The position numbers and the translations under genes were made by a program. This document shows, one piece after another, positions 17,360-25,915 of a stretch of 64,000 nt of DNA. This DNA comes from Massilia arenae (GTDB lineage: Bacteria; Pseudomonadota; Gammaproteobacteria; Burkholderiales; Burkholderiaceae_D), in contig NZ_VPFD01000023.1 of NCBI RefSeq assembly GCF_008014745.1, forward strand, positions 1-64,000, in the 5' to 3' direction. The notes beneath the pieces are model-generated. The model had not been told where the DNA came from. It did no database searches and saw only the letters and a program-made list of their open reading frames with translations. Numbering within the stretch: the stretch's first letter is position 1; each line of letters opens with the position of its first letter.

Positions 17360-18469
17360 ATGAAACTGCGCCGCATTGCTCCATTCATGCTCGCCGCCCT
17401 GCTCGGCTGCGCCGCCCTGCCCGTGCAGGCCGCGCAAGCCCTGCGCAACCTGGTCAGCGTCGAAGGCGTGCGCGAAAACCCACTGGTCGGCTATGGCCTG
17501 GTGGTCGGCCTGAACGGCTCGGGCGACTCGACCCAGGTCAAGTTCGCCAGCCAGTCGGTCGTCAATATGCTCAAGCAGTTCGGCGTGCGCCTGCCGGAAG
17601 GCCAGGACGCCAAGAACAAGAACGTGGCCGCCGTCATGGTCTCGGCCACCTTCCCGCCCGGCTACCGCCGCGGCCAGGCCATCGACGTCACGGTCTCGTC
17701 GCTGGGCGACGCCAAGAGCCTGCGCGGCGGCACCCTGCTGCTGACGCAACTGCGTGCGGCCGACAACGAAATCTACGCCCTGGCCCAGGGCAATGTGGTG
17801 GTCGGCGGCCTGAACGCCACCGGCCGCAGCGGCTCCTCGGTCACCGTCAATACCCCGACCGCCGGCCGGGTGCCGAATGGCGCCCTGATCGAGCGCGAGA
17901 TCGCGACCGACTTCGCAACCCGCCCGCAAGTGATGCTGCGCCTGCGCCAACCGCATTTCGAGACCGCCACCAACGTGGTCAACGCGATCAACAAGCGCTA
18001 CGGCCCGATCGCCACCACCCTCGACGGCACCAGCGTCGAAGTCATCGCACCCGAAAATCCAACCGAGCGCGTGGCCTTCGTGGCCAGCCTGAGCGCCATG
18101 AGCGTGGAAGCCGGGATCGAAGTGCCGAAGGTCGTGTTCAATTCGCGCACCGGCACCGTCGTCATCGCCGACGGCCTGCGCGTGAAGGCGGCCGCCGTGA
18201 CCCATGGTTCGCTCAAGGTGATCATCTCGGAAAGCTCGCGCGTCAGCCAGCCTGCCCCGTTCGGGCGCGGCCAGACCGCGGTCACGCCGGAGTCGAAGCT
18301 GTCGGTCGACCAGGGCTCGGGCCAGATGTTCCGCTGGCCGCCGGGCGCGCGCCTGCAAACCATCATCGATACCGTCAACAGCCTGGGCGCCTCGCCCGAC
18401 GACATCATGGCGATCCTGCAGGCCCTGGACCAGGCCGGCGCGATCGAAGGCGAACTGGTGGTGATCTGA
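17360..18469 (+). CDS. flgI: Flagellar P-ring protein FlgI
   Basis: FlgI builds the periplasmic P ring. The protein has 369 residues, with a Sec signal peptide ([20 protein letters not shown], cleavage probably after VQA). Motifs include [70 protein letters not shown] and the C-terminal [28 protein letters not shown] chose the ATG at 17360, preceded by AGGACAACC, and not the much longer open frame that runs through flgH. flgJ starts on its last base. Confidence 0.96.
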   Translation: MKLRRIAPFMLAALLGCAALPVQAAQALRNLVSVEGVRENPLVGYGLVVGLNGSGDSTQVKFASQSVVNMLKQFGVRLPEGQDAKNKNVAAVMVSATFPPGYRRGQAIDVTVSSLGDAKSLRGGTLLLTQLRAADNEIYALAQGNVVVGGLNATGRSGSSVTVNTPTAGRVPNGALIEREIATDFATRPQVMLRLRQPHFETATNVVNAINKRYGPIATTLDGTSVEVIAPENPTERVAFVASLSAMSVEAGIEVPKVVFNSRTGTVVIADGLRVKAAAVTHGSLKVIISESSRVSQPAPFGRGQTAVTPESKLSVDQGSGQMFRWPPGARLQTIIDTVNSLGASPDDIMAILQALDQAGAIEGELVVI

Positions 18470-18825
18470 TGCGCATCGACGATATCCACAACGGCCTGCC
18501 GGTGGGCCTGCAAGGCGCCGCCATTGACGGCCCGGTCGCCCCCGCCGCGGGGCAGCCGGAACACGACCCGGCCTATGTGGCGAAAGCCACCCAGGCAGCG
18601 GTCGAGTTCGAGCGCTTCTTCATCAGCCACATGCTGCGCACGATGCGCGCCTCGACCCGCGAGATGGCCAGCGAGGACAGCGTGTTCAACAACCGCGTCA
18701 ACCAGGACATGCAGGACATGGCCGACGACCTGGTGGCCGGCAATATGGCCGGCCAGCGCGCCTTTGGCATCGCCGACGCCATCCTGCGCCAGCTGGTGCC
18801 TGGCGCTATTACCGGCAAGCGCTGA
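18469..18825 (+). CDS. flgJ: Rod-binding protein FlgJ, N-terminal domain only
   Basis: This 118-residue protein corresponds to the rod-capping (N-terminal) domain of FlgJ: ATQAAVEFERFFISHMLRTMRASTREM, then VFNNRVNQDMQDMADDLVAGNMAGQRAFGIADAILRQL. It stops there; the muramidase half that follows in enterobacterial FlgJ (about 313 residues) is absent and occurs as a separate gene at 10931-11698. It starts on the last base of flgI. The single-domain form is common in alphaproteobacteria and lateral systems, so this is a split arrangement and not a truncation. Confidence 0.88.
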   Translation: MRIDDIHNGLPVGLQGAAIDGPVAPAAGQPEHDPAYVAKATQAAVEFERFFISHMLRTMRASTREMASEDSVFNNRVNQDMQDMADDLVAGNMAGQRAFGIADAILRQLVPGAITGKR

Positions 18826-18937
18826 GCGCTGCCGGAGCCAGGACAATCCGGTTACATAAAAAACTTAATAAACTGCAATAATCGGTCGCCCTACTAGGTT
18901 AACGCAGGTCGAGCCTGTCCAAGGACGAATTCCCACC
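18826..18937 (+). promoter_or_regulatory. Probable flgK promoter region
   Basis: This 112-base gap is the largest between flgB and flgL, and it has a distinctly AT-rich core at about 18855-18882 in otherwise GC-rich DNA. The place fits a separate late-class promoter for flgK-flgL. I could not find a clean sigma-28 box (TAAA then GCCGATAA) or a clean sigma-70 pair, so the promoter class is open. Confidence 0.35.
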
Positions 18938-20338
18938 ATGACGATCATCAATAATGCCCTCTCCGGCGCCCTTGCTGCCCAGCTTGCCCTGTCAGCCAGC
19001 AGCCACAATATCGCCAACTTGCAAACCAAGGGCTATACCCGCCAGTCGGCGCTCCTGATGGCGGTGGGACCGGATGCCAGCGGCCGCTCGGCCGGCAACG
19101 GGGTCCAGGTGACCTCACTGCTGCGCTTCTCGGACAACTACAAGACCCAGGCCATGTGGCGCGCCAATTCGGAACAGGGTCTGTACTCGCAATCGCAGCC
19201 CTACCTGACCCAGTTGGAGAGCGTGATGGGCGACTCGTCGGCCAGCCTGTCGGCCGGCATCGACGACTTCTTCAAGGCCATCAATGCCGTGGCGGGCGAC
19301 CCGGGTTCGACCCCGCTGCGCCAGCAAGTGCTGACTGCTGCCAGCCTGATGGGCGAGCGCTTCAACGGCCTGAACAACGTATTCAATTCGCAGCTGACCT
19401 CGGTGCGCCAGCAGCGCGGCGCGCTGGTCGACAGCGCCAATAGCGATATCGCCGCGATCGCGACCCTGAACAAGCAGATCATCGAGACCCAGGCTGGCGG
19501 CGTGTCGGCATCGAGCCTGATCGATGCGCGCGACCAGGCCATCGATGAGCTATCGAGCAAGATGGCACTGGAAGTCTCCAACAATCCGGACGGCAGCCGC
19601 GACGTGTCGCTCAAGAGCGGTCAGGCGCTGGTGATCGGCAGCATGAGCGGCAAACTCAAGGCGGCTGCGACCGCCGATTCGCCGCAGGCGTTCTCGATCA
19701 CTTTCGCCAATTCCACCTTCGTACTCGATCCCAGCAAGATGGGCGGCCAGCTCGGCGGCCTGACGCAGTTCGAGCAGACCACCCTGCTGCCGCTGCAAGA
19801 GGATGTCGCTGACCTGGCCGAGGAAATCGCCACGCGCGTCAACAGCCAGCTGGCGACCGGCTTCACCGGCGAGCCGCATCCAACCCTTCCCGGCACGCCT
19901 TGGGCGCCGGGCAAGCCGCTGTTCGTCTACCCACTGGGTGACGGCGCGAGCATGCTCAAGACGGTCGCCGGCTTCAAGGCTGAGGACCTGGCCTTCTCGA
20001 GCGACGGCACGCCGGGCGACACCGGTAACCTGCAGGCGCTGGCCGCGCTCAAGACGAAGCCGATCACCCTGACGAACATCGGCGCCGTGCTGCTGAGCGA
20101 CGCCGACACCCAACTGCTGGGCAAACTGGCCGTGGACAGCAAACTCAACAAGGCTGCCCTGAAGACCACAGACACCGTGCGCCTGCAGTCGATCAACGAC
20201 TGGCAGTCGACCAGCGGCGTCAACGAGGACGAGGAAGCGGTCAAGCTGGTCGAATTCCAGCGCATGTACCAGGCGAACATGCAGGTGATCTCGATTGCCA
20301 ACTCGCTGTTCGACGCCACCCTGGCAATGATGGGCTAA
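18938..20338 (+). CDS. flgK: Hook-filament junction protein FlgK (HAP1)
   Basis: FlgK is the first junction protein between hook and filament. The 466-residue protein begins with the axial signature IINNALSGALAAQLALSASSHNIANLQTKGYTRQSALL. Its N-terminal third has GVQVTSLLRFSDNYKTQAMWRANSEQ, and it ends with the C-terminal EEAVKLVEFQRMYQANMQVISIANSLFDATLAMMG. It is shorter than E. coli FlgK (547), with a reduced middle domain. The order flgJ-flgK-flgL is standard. AAGGA lies upstream of the ATG. Confidence 0.93.
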   Translation: MTIINNALSGALAAQLALSASSHNIANLQTKGYTRQSALLMAVGPDASGRSAGNGVQVTSLLRFSDNYKTQAMWRANSEQGLYSQSQPYLTQLESVMGDSSASLSAGIDDFFKAINAVAGDPGSTPLRQQVLTAASLMGERFNGLNNVFNSQLTSVRQQRGALVDSANSDIAAIATLNKQIIETQAGGVSASSLIDARDQAIDELSSKMALEVSNNPDGSRDVSLKSGQALVIGSMSGKLKAAATADSPQAFSITFANSTFVLDPSKMGGQLGGLTQFEQTTLLPLQEDVADLAEEIATRVNSQLATGFTGEPHPTLPGTPWAPGKPLFVYPLGDGASMLKTVAGFKAEDLAFSSDGTPGDTGNLQALAALKTKPITLTNIGAVLLSDADTQLLGKLAVDSKLNKAALKTTDTVRLQSINDWQSTSGVNEDEEAVKLVEFQRMYQANMQVISIANSLFDATLAMMG

Positions 20339-20348
20339 GGAGAAAAAT

Positions 20349-21260
20349 ATGCGTATCGCCTCGTCCCAATATCAGTCGACGATGAACCAGTCGCTCCAGG
20401 TGAACCAGGAGCGGGTCAGCTACATCATGCAACAGCTGGCAACCAACAAGCGCATCCTGTTGCCGTCAGACGACCCGGTCGACAGCGTGCGCCTGTCGCG
20501 CCTGGCGCGCGAAGAGTCCACAGTCCAGCAATACCGCGACAATATCGCCTCGCTCAAGTTGCGTCTGACGAAGTCGGAGGGCTATCTGAGCAATATGGTA
20601 AATGAAATGTTGCCGGGCCGCGACTTGCTGGTCTGGGCGTCGGATGGCAGCAATGCGCCAGACGACCTCAAGGCCATGGTGACCCCGCTCACTTCGCTGC
20701 GCGACAGTCTGTTCTACACCGCCAATACGATTGACCAGGAAGGCAACCACCTGTTCTCCGGCACCCTGACCAAGACCGCACCGATGGTCTTCGATCCTGT
20801 CGGCGATCCCGGCGAACGTTACAAGTTCGTGGGCAATACTGCGACCCAAGAAGTGGTGATCGGCAGCGGGCTGACCCAGCCTGCCAATGAGAACCTGGCT
20901 GGATTGGAAAAGCTGCTGAACCAGCTCGACGAGAGCATTCGCGTGCTGTCGGTGCCAGGCGTGTCGGCCAACGACCCCGCGGTGCGCGCCATCCTGAAGG
21001 CCAACCTGGACAGTTTCGACGCCGCCCAGGCCCTCGTCTCGGACAAGGTCGCCAACCTGGGGGGGCGCCAGAACATCATGAAGACGCTGGACGCCAATCA
21101 CGCCAATATCAGCCTCTCGAACAAGATGGCGATCACCGACATAGGGCAGCTCGACGTGGGTCTGGCCGCCACTGAGCTCAACGGTTATTCTAGCGCCCTG
21201 CAGGCGACTTACAAGGCGTACGCGAAGATCGGCAACCTGTCGCTGTTCAATGCGATTTGA
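20349..21260 (+). CDS. flgL: Hook-filament junction protein FlgL (HAP3)
   Basis: FlgL joins FlgK to the flagellin filament. The 303-residue protein has the flagellin-like N-terminus (MRIASSQYQSTMNQSLQVNQERVSYIMQQL, then ATNKRILLPSDDPVDSVRLSRLAREES). It ends in the flagellin-like C-terminal helix (IGQLDVGLAATELNGYSSALQATYKAYAKIGNLSLFNAI). An AAGGAG ribosome site stands before the ATG. Its stop overlaps a possible TTG start of the next gene. Confidence 0.93.
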   Translation: MRIASSQYQSTMNQSLQVNQERVSYIMQQLATNKRILLPSDDPVDSVRLSRLAREESTVQQYRDNIASLKLRLTKSEGYLSNMVNEMLPGRDLLVWASDGSNAPDDLKAMVTPLTSLRDSLFYTANTIDQEGNHLFSGTLTKTAPMVFDPVGDPGERYKFVGNTATQEVVIGSGLTQPANENLAGLEKLLNQLDESIRVLSVPGVSANDPAVRAILKANLDSFDAAQALVSDKVANLGGRQNIMKTLDANHANISLSNKMAITDIGQLDVGLAATELNGYSSALQATYKAYAKIGNLSLFNAI

Positions 21261-21265
21261 AACCC

Positions 21266-22300
21266 ATGGAAGCATTGTCCAGACCAGCCAGCACCGGCGC
21301 GCCAGGCGCCAACGCTAGCAGCGCCGCGATCAGCGGCAACACCGGCGCCCAGAGCACCGTCGCCACAGGCCGCGCCCATGCCGTGCCGCCGGCGCTGTCC
21401 GACAGCCGCGCGGTCAGCCGCCCCCCGCCGAGCGCGGGCCCGCTGCGCCGCAGCCTCGGCCAGAACCCGAACCTGCAAAGCCAGGTGGCGCGCGCCCAGC
21501 AGGCGATCGACTACCTCGAACGCGTGGCCAGCCAGCTCGAGGCGCTCAAGTCCGACCTGAGCGCAAGGATTTCCGGCCGCGGCGCCGCCTCGCGCGAGCT
21601 CGAAGCGCGGACGCGTCAGCTCGCCGCGGCGCTCGAAGGGCGCCGCCAGCAGGCCGGCGACGGCATCGACGCCCAGCTCGACTTCGACGCCGAGGGCGCG
21701 CAGCAACGCTTCCGCATCCATGGCATGGACATCGCCTCGCTCAAGGCTGGCGGCAGCCAGACCCTTGGCTTCTCGGTCGGCAGCGCCGGTGGCCCGCAAT
21801 TAGCGGCCACGATCGAACCGAACATGACGCCGGAAGAAATCGCGAGGCGCCTCGACCGCACCCTGGCCCCGGTCAAGGTGCGCGCCAACCTGGACCAGGA
21901 CCGCGAACTGGTGTTTACTACCCGCGAATCCGGATACGCCCAGGTCAAGGATGCGATCGCTGTGACCGGCCGCGGACGGGTCGACACGGCCCCCCTGCCG
22001 GCCTCCCTCGCACCCGGGAACTGGGAGCTGGGCAACCCAGACGCCCTGCGCCAGGGGCTGCGCGAAGTGGTGCAGGCCCTGGCCCGCGTGCGGCGTTCGC
22101 AGGACGCCGCTTCGCTGGCCCTGAGCGTCGCCATGGCGCGCACTGCCCAGCCCGCGCTTCCGACGGCCGAACTGGCCATCATCGCCAACGACTTCACCGC
22201 CACTGCCGCCAGCCACGACTACGAGTCGCTGCTGGCCATCACCTCGGCCCTGGTCGGCGTCAGCCGCGACCGGGTGACGGCCCTGCTCGGCCTGCGCTGA
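21266..22300 (+). CDS. Unrecognised protein in the flagellar operon, after flgL
   Basis: I do not recognise this 344-residue protein. Residues 1-65 are Ala/Ser/Pro-rich and probably disordered. About 65-130 look like a coiled coil (QVARAQQAIDYLERVASQLE and on). About 135-235 form an alpha/beta part with RFRIHGMDIASLKAGGSQTL and VRANLDQDRELVFTTRESGY, whose 'grLvFtsrES' style resembles the outer-domain repeats of flagellins and FliD. The C-terminus is helical. No signal peptide or membrane helix is seen. The start is ATG 21266 or TTG 21257, which overlaps the flgL stop. The position between flgL and a cap gene matches lafW of Flag-2 loci, so a hook-associated role is my guess. Confidence 0.7.
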   Translation: MEALSRPASTGAPGANASSAAISGNTGAQSTVATGRAHAVPPALSDSRAVSRPPPSAGPLRRSLGQNPNLQSQVARAQQAIDYLERVASQLEALKSDLSARISGRGAASRELEARTRQLAAALEGRRQQAGDGIDAQLDFDAEGAQQRFRIHGMDIASLKAGGSQTLGFSVGSAGGPQLAATIEPNMTPEEIARRLDRTLAPVKVRANLDQDRELVFTTRESGYAQVKDAIAVTGRGRVDTAPLPASLAPGNWELGNPDALRQGLREVVQALARVRRSQDAASLALSVAMARTAQPALPTAELAIIANDFTATAASHDYESLLAITSALVGVSRDRVTALLGLR

Positions 22301-22362
22301 ATTGCGCCGGATGGCCGGGACTTGACCGTTCCGGCCACCGATACAATCGATGACTGTTCACG

Positions 22363-22380
22363 ATCGCATTTTCATGCGAT
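22363..22380. repeat. Perfect inverted repeat upstream of the second fliD
   Basis: ATCGCAT at 22363-22369 and ATGCGAT at 22374-22380 form a perfect 7-base inverted repeat around a 4-base loop, 57 bases before the chosen fliD2 start and within a 136-base non-coding gap. It could be an operator or a short mRNA hairpin. The gap also holds a GC-rich hairpin, TGGCCGG/CCGGCCA, at about 22312-22338, without a T-run. Confidence 0.45.
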
Positions 22381-22436
22381 AAAGCAAGGGTAGCGACCTC
22401 CGGTTGCACGGCATTCCCAACCAGGATTATCGAGCC

Positions 22437-23765
22437 ATGCTGACAACTTCCACCACGGGACTCGCGTCCCAGCCCGCCGCCAGACAATACGGCGATATCC
22501 GCACCAACCTGACGCAGTCGCTGCTGGCCCAGAATCCCGGGCTGAAAGTCCTCGACGCCCAGGTCAAGCGCGACGACGCACGCCTGTCGTCGATCGGCAA
22601 GACGGCGCTGGCGCTGGACGGCTTCCGCTCGGTCGCGGCCGGCCTCACCGGCGGCAAGCTCGACATGCTCGCCACCGCCAGCGGCAGTGCCCTGACGGCC
22701 AAGCTGAGCGCCGCTTCCGCCACGCCCGGCAAGTACACGGTCGACGTCCAGCAACTGGCCCAGGGCCAGAAGCTGCAAACCAAGGGAGTCGCGGACAAGG
22801 ATGCGGCGCTAGGCAGTGGCGACGCCAGCACGATCACGGTCGAGACCGGATCCGGCGCCAATGCCAAGAAGACGACGGTGCGCATCGACCCAAGCGACAG
22901 CAGCCTCGAAGGCATTGCCAAGGCCATGCGCGAGGCCGGCCTGGATGCCGATGTCGCCAAGGATGGCGACGGCTATTCGCTGAGCCTGACCGGCGAGACG
23001 GGCGCCGCCAACGGCATGCGCATCAGCGTCGCCGGCGACCCGGTGCTGAAAGGGCTGCTCGCTTACCAGCCCGACAAGGAAGGCGGCATGCAGCAAGTGG
23101 CCGCGGCCCAGGATGCACGCGTGGTGGTCGGCGACAAGACCGTCACCTCCGCCACCAACTCGGTCACCGAGGCCATCCCGGGCCTGAACCTGACCCTGAA
23201 AGAGACCGGCAAGAGCGAGGTCGAGGTGCGCAGCGATCCGGCCGCCATGGCAGGCAACGTCAAGGATTTCGTCAAGGCCTTCAATGAGCTGAACACCCAG
23301 CTGGGCAAGCTGGAAACGGGCGACGCCCGCTCCGACACCACGCTGCTGCGGATGAAAGCCCAGATCGGCAACATCGTCAACAGCAGCAGCCTGCGTGAGC
23401 TGGCGGCTTTTGGCATCACCCAAAAGGATGGCGCACTGGCGCTGGACGAGGACAAGCTCAAGGCAGCCATCGCCGCCGACCCGGCGCGCGCCAACAAGGT
23501 GTTCAGCGACAAGGGCGGCCTGGCCGAGCGCCTGGTCAGCCAGGTCGACAAGCAGATCGGCACCACCGGCACCCTGGGCGTCGAAGCGGCCAGCGTGCTG
23601 CGCGAACGCGACCGCCTGCTCGACCAGCGCGACAAGGTGATCGACACCGTGACCCGCCAGGCCACGCTCATGGCCCAGCAATACCAGATGGCCGGCAGCG
23701 GCAACGGGCTGTTGTTCGGCGGCGGCGCGGGGCGGCCGATGTCGCTGTTCGATTACATGGCATAA
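22437..23765 (+). CDS. fliD: Second FliD-like filament cap protein
   Basis: The 442-residue protein has FliD features. The N-terminal region has LKVLDAQVKRDDARLSSIGK and FRSVAAGLTGGKLDMLATAS, followed by ATPGKYTVDVQQLAQGQKLQTKG. Repeated outer domains include TVRIDPSDSSLEGIAKAMREAGLDADV and GYSLSLTGETGAANGMRISV. The FliD_C-type end has VKDFVKAFNELNTQLGKLETG, AAFGITQKDGALALDEDKLKAAI and MAQQYQMAGSGNGLLFGGG. I chose the ATG at 22437; an earlier in-frame start would add 11 residues. It lacks the EF-hand-like insert of the first FliD. It could also be a FliD-related hook-associated protein with another role. A strong terminator follows. Confidence 0.8.
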   Translation: MLTTSTTGLASQPAARQYGDIRTNLTQSLLAQNPGLKVLDAQVKRDDARLSSIGKTALALDGFRSVAAGLTGGKLDMLATASGSALTAKLSAASATPGKYTVDVQQLAQGQKLQTKGVADKDAALGSGDASTITVETGSGANAKKTTVRIDPSDSSLEGIAKAMREAGLDADVAKDGDGYSLSLTGETGAANGMRISVAGDPVLKGLLAYQPDKEGGMQQVAAAQDARVVVGDKTVTSATNSVTEAIPGLNLTLKETGKSEVEVRSDPAAMAGNVKDFVKAFNELNTQLGKLETGDARSDTTLLRMKAQIGNIVNSSSLRELAAFGITQKDGALALDEDKLKAAIAADPARANKVFSDKGGLAERLVSQVDKQIGTTGTLGVEAASVLRERDRLLDQRDKVIDTVTRQATLMAQQYQMAGSGNGLLFGGGAGRPMSLFDYMA

Positions 23766-23778
23766 GGCGTCTCGAATC

Positions 23779-23814
23779 AAAAAAAATCCCGCTGCATGCA
23801 GCGGGATTTTTTTC
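23779..23814. terminator. Bidirectional intrinsic terminator between fliD2 and typA
   Basis: A perfect stem TCCCGCTGCA / TGCAGCGGGA (23787-23806) is flanked by an A-run on the left and a T-run on the right. It therefore works for both the + strand flagellar operon and the convergent - strand typA gene. Confidence 0.93.
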
Positions 23815-23848
23815 GTCCAGGGACGGCGAACCGCCCCCGAGTGATTGC

Positions 23849-25681
23849 TTACGCCTCGCGGCTGGCCTTCTTGCGCTCGTGCTCTTTCAGGTAGCGCTTG
23901 CGCAGGCGGATCGATTTCGGGGTGATCTCGACCAGTTCGTCGTCCTCGATGAACTCGACGGCGTATTCCAGCGACATCTGGATCGGCGGCACCAGGCGCA
24001 CTGCTTCGTCGGTACCCGACGAACGCACGTTGGTCAGCTGCTTGCCCTTGATCGGGTTGACGACCAGGTCGTTGTCGCGCGAGTGGATGCCGATGATCAT
24101 GCCTTCGTACACCGGGGTGTTGTGCTCGACGAACATACGGCCGCGGTCTTGCAGCTTCCAGATCGCGTAGGCCACGGCGGCGCCGTCGTCCTGCGAGATC
24201 AGCACGCCGTTACGGCGGCCAGCCAGTTCGCCCTTGCTGTTGTCGACGGCAGCGTATTCGTGGAACACGTGGCTCATCAGGCCGGTGCCGCGGGTCAGGG
24301 TCATGAACTCGCCCTGGAAGCCGATCAGGCCACGGGCCGGGATCAGGTATTCCAGACGCACGCGACCTTTACCATCGGATTCCATGTTCTGCAGGTCGCC
24401 ACGACGGCGGCCCAGTTCTTCCATCACGCCGCCCTGGTTGGCTTCTTCGACGTCAACGGTCAGGTTCTCGTATGGCTCTTGACGGACGCCATCAACCATC
24501 TTGTACACGACGCGTGGACGCGACACTGCCAGCTCGAAGCCTTCGCGACGCATGTTTTCCAGCAGGATGGTCAGGTGCAGCTCGCCGCGGCCCGAGACTT
24601 CGAAGGTGGTGTCGTCGTCGGTCGGCAGCACGCGCAGCGCGACGTTGGCCTTCAGTTCACGTTCCAGGCGCTCGCGCAGCTGGCGGCTGGTGACGAACTT
24701 GCCTTCGCGGCCGGCCAGTGGCGAGTTGTTGACCATGAAGTTCATGGTCAGGGTCGGCTCGTCGACGGTCAGCATCGGCAGCGCTTCTGGCGTGTCCACG
24801 GCGCAGACGGTCGAACCGATGCCGATGTCTTCGATACCGTTGATCAGGCAGATGTCGCCGGCGACAGCCGAGTCGACCAGCACGCGCTCCAGGCCCTTGA
24901 AGTTCAGCACCTGGTTGATGCGGCCTTTGATCGGGGTCGAATCAGGGCCATTCAGGATGAGCACATCCTGGCCGGTCTTGACGGTGCCGCGATTGACGCG
25001 GCCGATGCCGATCTTGCCGACGTACGACGAGTAGTCGAGCGAGGTGATCTGCATCTGCAGCGGGCCGTCCGGGTTGTCGTCACGCACCGGCACGTATTTC
25101 AGGATGGCGTCGAACAGCGGCTTCATATCGCCTTCGCGCACGCTTTCGTCCAGGCCGGCATAGCCGTTCAGGCCCGAAGCGTAGACGATCGGGAAGTCCA
25201 GCTGCTCGTCGTTCGCGCCCAGCTTGTCGAACAGTTCGAAGGTCTGGTTGATGGCCCAGTCGGCGCGCGCGCCCGGACGGTCGACCTTGTTGACGACCAC
25301 GATTGGCTTCAGGCCCAGGGCCAGCGCCTTGCGGGTCACGAAGCGGGTCTGCGGCATCGGGCCTTCCTGCGCATCGACCAGCAGCAGCACCGAGTCGACC
25401 ATCGACAGCACGCGCTCGACTTCACCGCCGAAGTCGGCGTGGCCTGGGGTGTCGACGATGTTGATGTGGGTGCCTTCGTACTCGACGGCGCAGTTCTTCG
25501 ACAGAATGGTAATGCCGCGCTCTTTCTCGAGATCGTTCGAGTCCATCACGCGGGTGTCCACGGCCTGGTTTTCACGGAAGGTGCCGGACTGACGCAGCAG
25601 TTGGTCGACGAGCGTGGTCTTGCCGTGGTCAACGTGGGCAATGATTGCGATATTACGAATCGCGCGTTTGGTGTTTGACAT
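23849..25681 (-). CDS. typA: Ribosome-associated GTPase TypA/BipA
   Basis: TypA is an EF-G-like GTPase that binds the ribosome and aids 50S assembly and stress adaptation. The 610-residue protein has the G1 loop [20 protein letters not shown] (from residue 14), the effector region [11 protein letters not shown]3 [13 protein letters not shown]4 NKVDR and the TypA C-terminal part ([41 protein letters not shown]). Length equals the family norm. It lies downstream of truB on the same strand but has its own promoter-like sequence at 25771-25799. Confidence 0.97.
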   Translation of the reverse strand: MSNTKRAIRNIAIIAHVDHGKTTLVDQLLRQSGTFRENQAVDTRVMDSNDLEKERGITILSKNCAVEYEGTHINIVDTPGHADFGGEVERVLSMVDSVLLLVDAQEGPMPQTRFVTRKALALGLKPIVVVNKVDRPGARADWAINQTFELFDKLGANDEQLDFPIVYASGLNGYAGLDESVREGDMKPLFDAILKYVPVRDDNPDGPLQMQITSLDYSSYVGKIGIGRVNRGTVKTGQDVLILNGPDSTPIKGRINQVLNFKGLERVLVDSAVAGDICLINGIEDIGIGSTVCAVDTPEALPMLTVDEPTLTMNFMVNNSPLAGREGKFVTSRQLRERLERELKANVALRVLPTDDDTTFEVSGRGELHLTILLENMRREGFELAVSRPRVVYKMVDGVRQEPYENLTVDVEEANQGGVMEELGRRRGDLQNMESDGKGRVRLEYLIPARGLIGFQGEFMTLTRGTGLMSHVFHEYAAVDNSKGELAGRRNGVLISQDDGAAVAYAIWKLQDRGRMFVEHNTPVYEGMIIGIHSRDNDLVVNPIKGKQLTNVRSSGTDEAVRLVPPIQMSLEYAVEFIEDDELVEITPKSIRLRKRYLKEHERKKASREA

Positions 25682-25770
25682 GATTTTTGAGAAGTAGCGT
25701 GGAGTACAGAATGTACTGGAACTGCAAGTCCGATGCTGCCGCTTACTGAAACAGATTTCGGAAACCGACT

Positions 25771-25800
25771 AGTATAGCATGGGAAGCGGCCCAGTCTGAA
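25771..25800 (-). promoter_or_regulatory. Probable typA promoter
   Basis: On the minus strand a -10 TATACT (25776-25771) follows a -35-like TTCAGA at an 18-base spacing, about 90 bases before the typA start. The match is good at -10 and moderate at -35. Confidence 0.5.
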
Positions 25801-25846
25801 TCTTGCGCGGGAAAGACACGTTTTTTTGGCGGACTGCCGGCGCGTC

Positions 25847-25878
25847 GTCACCGCAGCAGCTTAGCCGCTGCCGGTGAC
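25847..25878 (-). terminator. Hairpin after truB
   Basis: GTCACCG / CGGTGAC with an inner GCAGC / GCTGC forms a strong hairpin about 40 bases past the truB stop on the minus strand. No T-run follows, so termination at this point is possible but not certain. Confidence 0.4.
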
Positions 25879-25915
25879 AGGCGCATGACATGCGCTCAGG
25901 CAAGGTTCGCGCAAG

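Noticed and set aside
18855-18885. A sigma-28 promoter before flgK
   Set aside because: TAAA is present but no GCCGATAA-like -10 lies at the right distance. Kept only as a general promoter region.
23879-25678. A 599-codon open frame on the + strand opposite typA
   Set aside because: Mirror frame of a fully convincing TypA; no ribosome site or family motifs.
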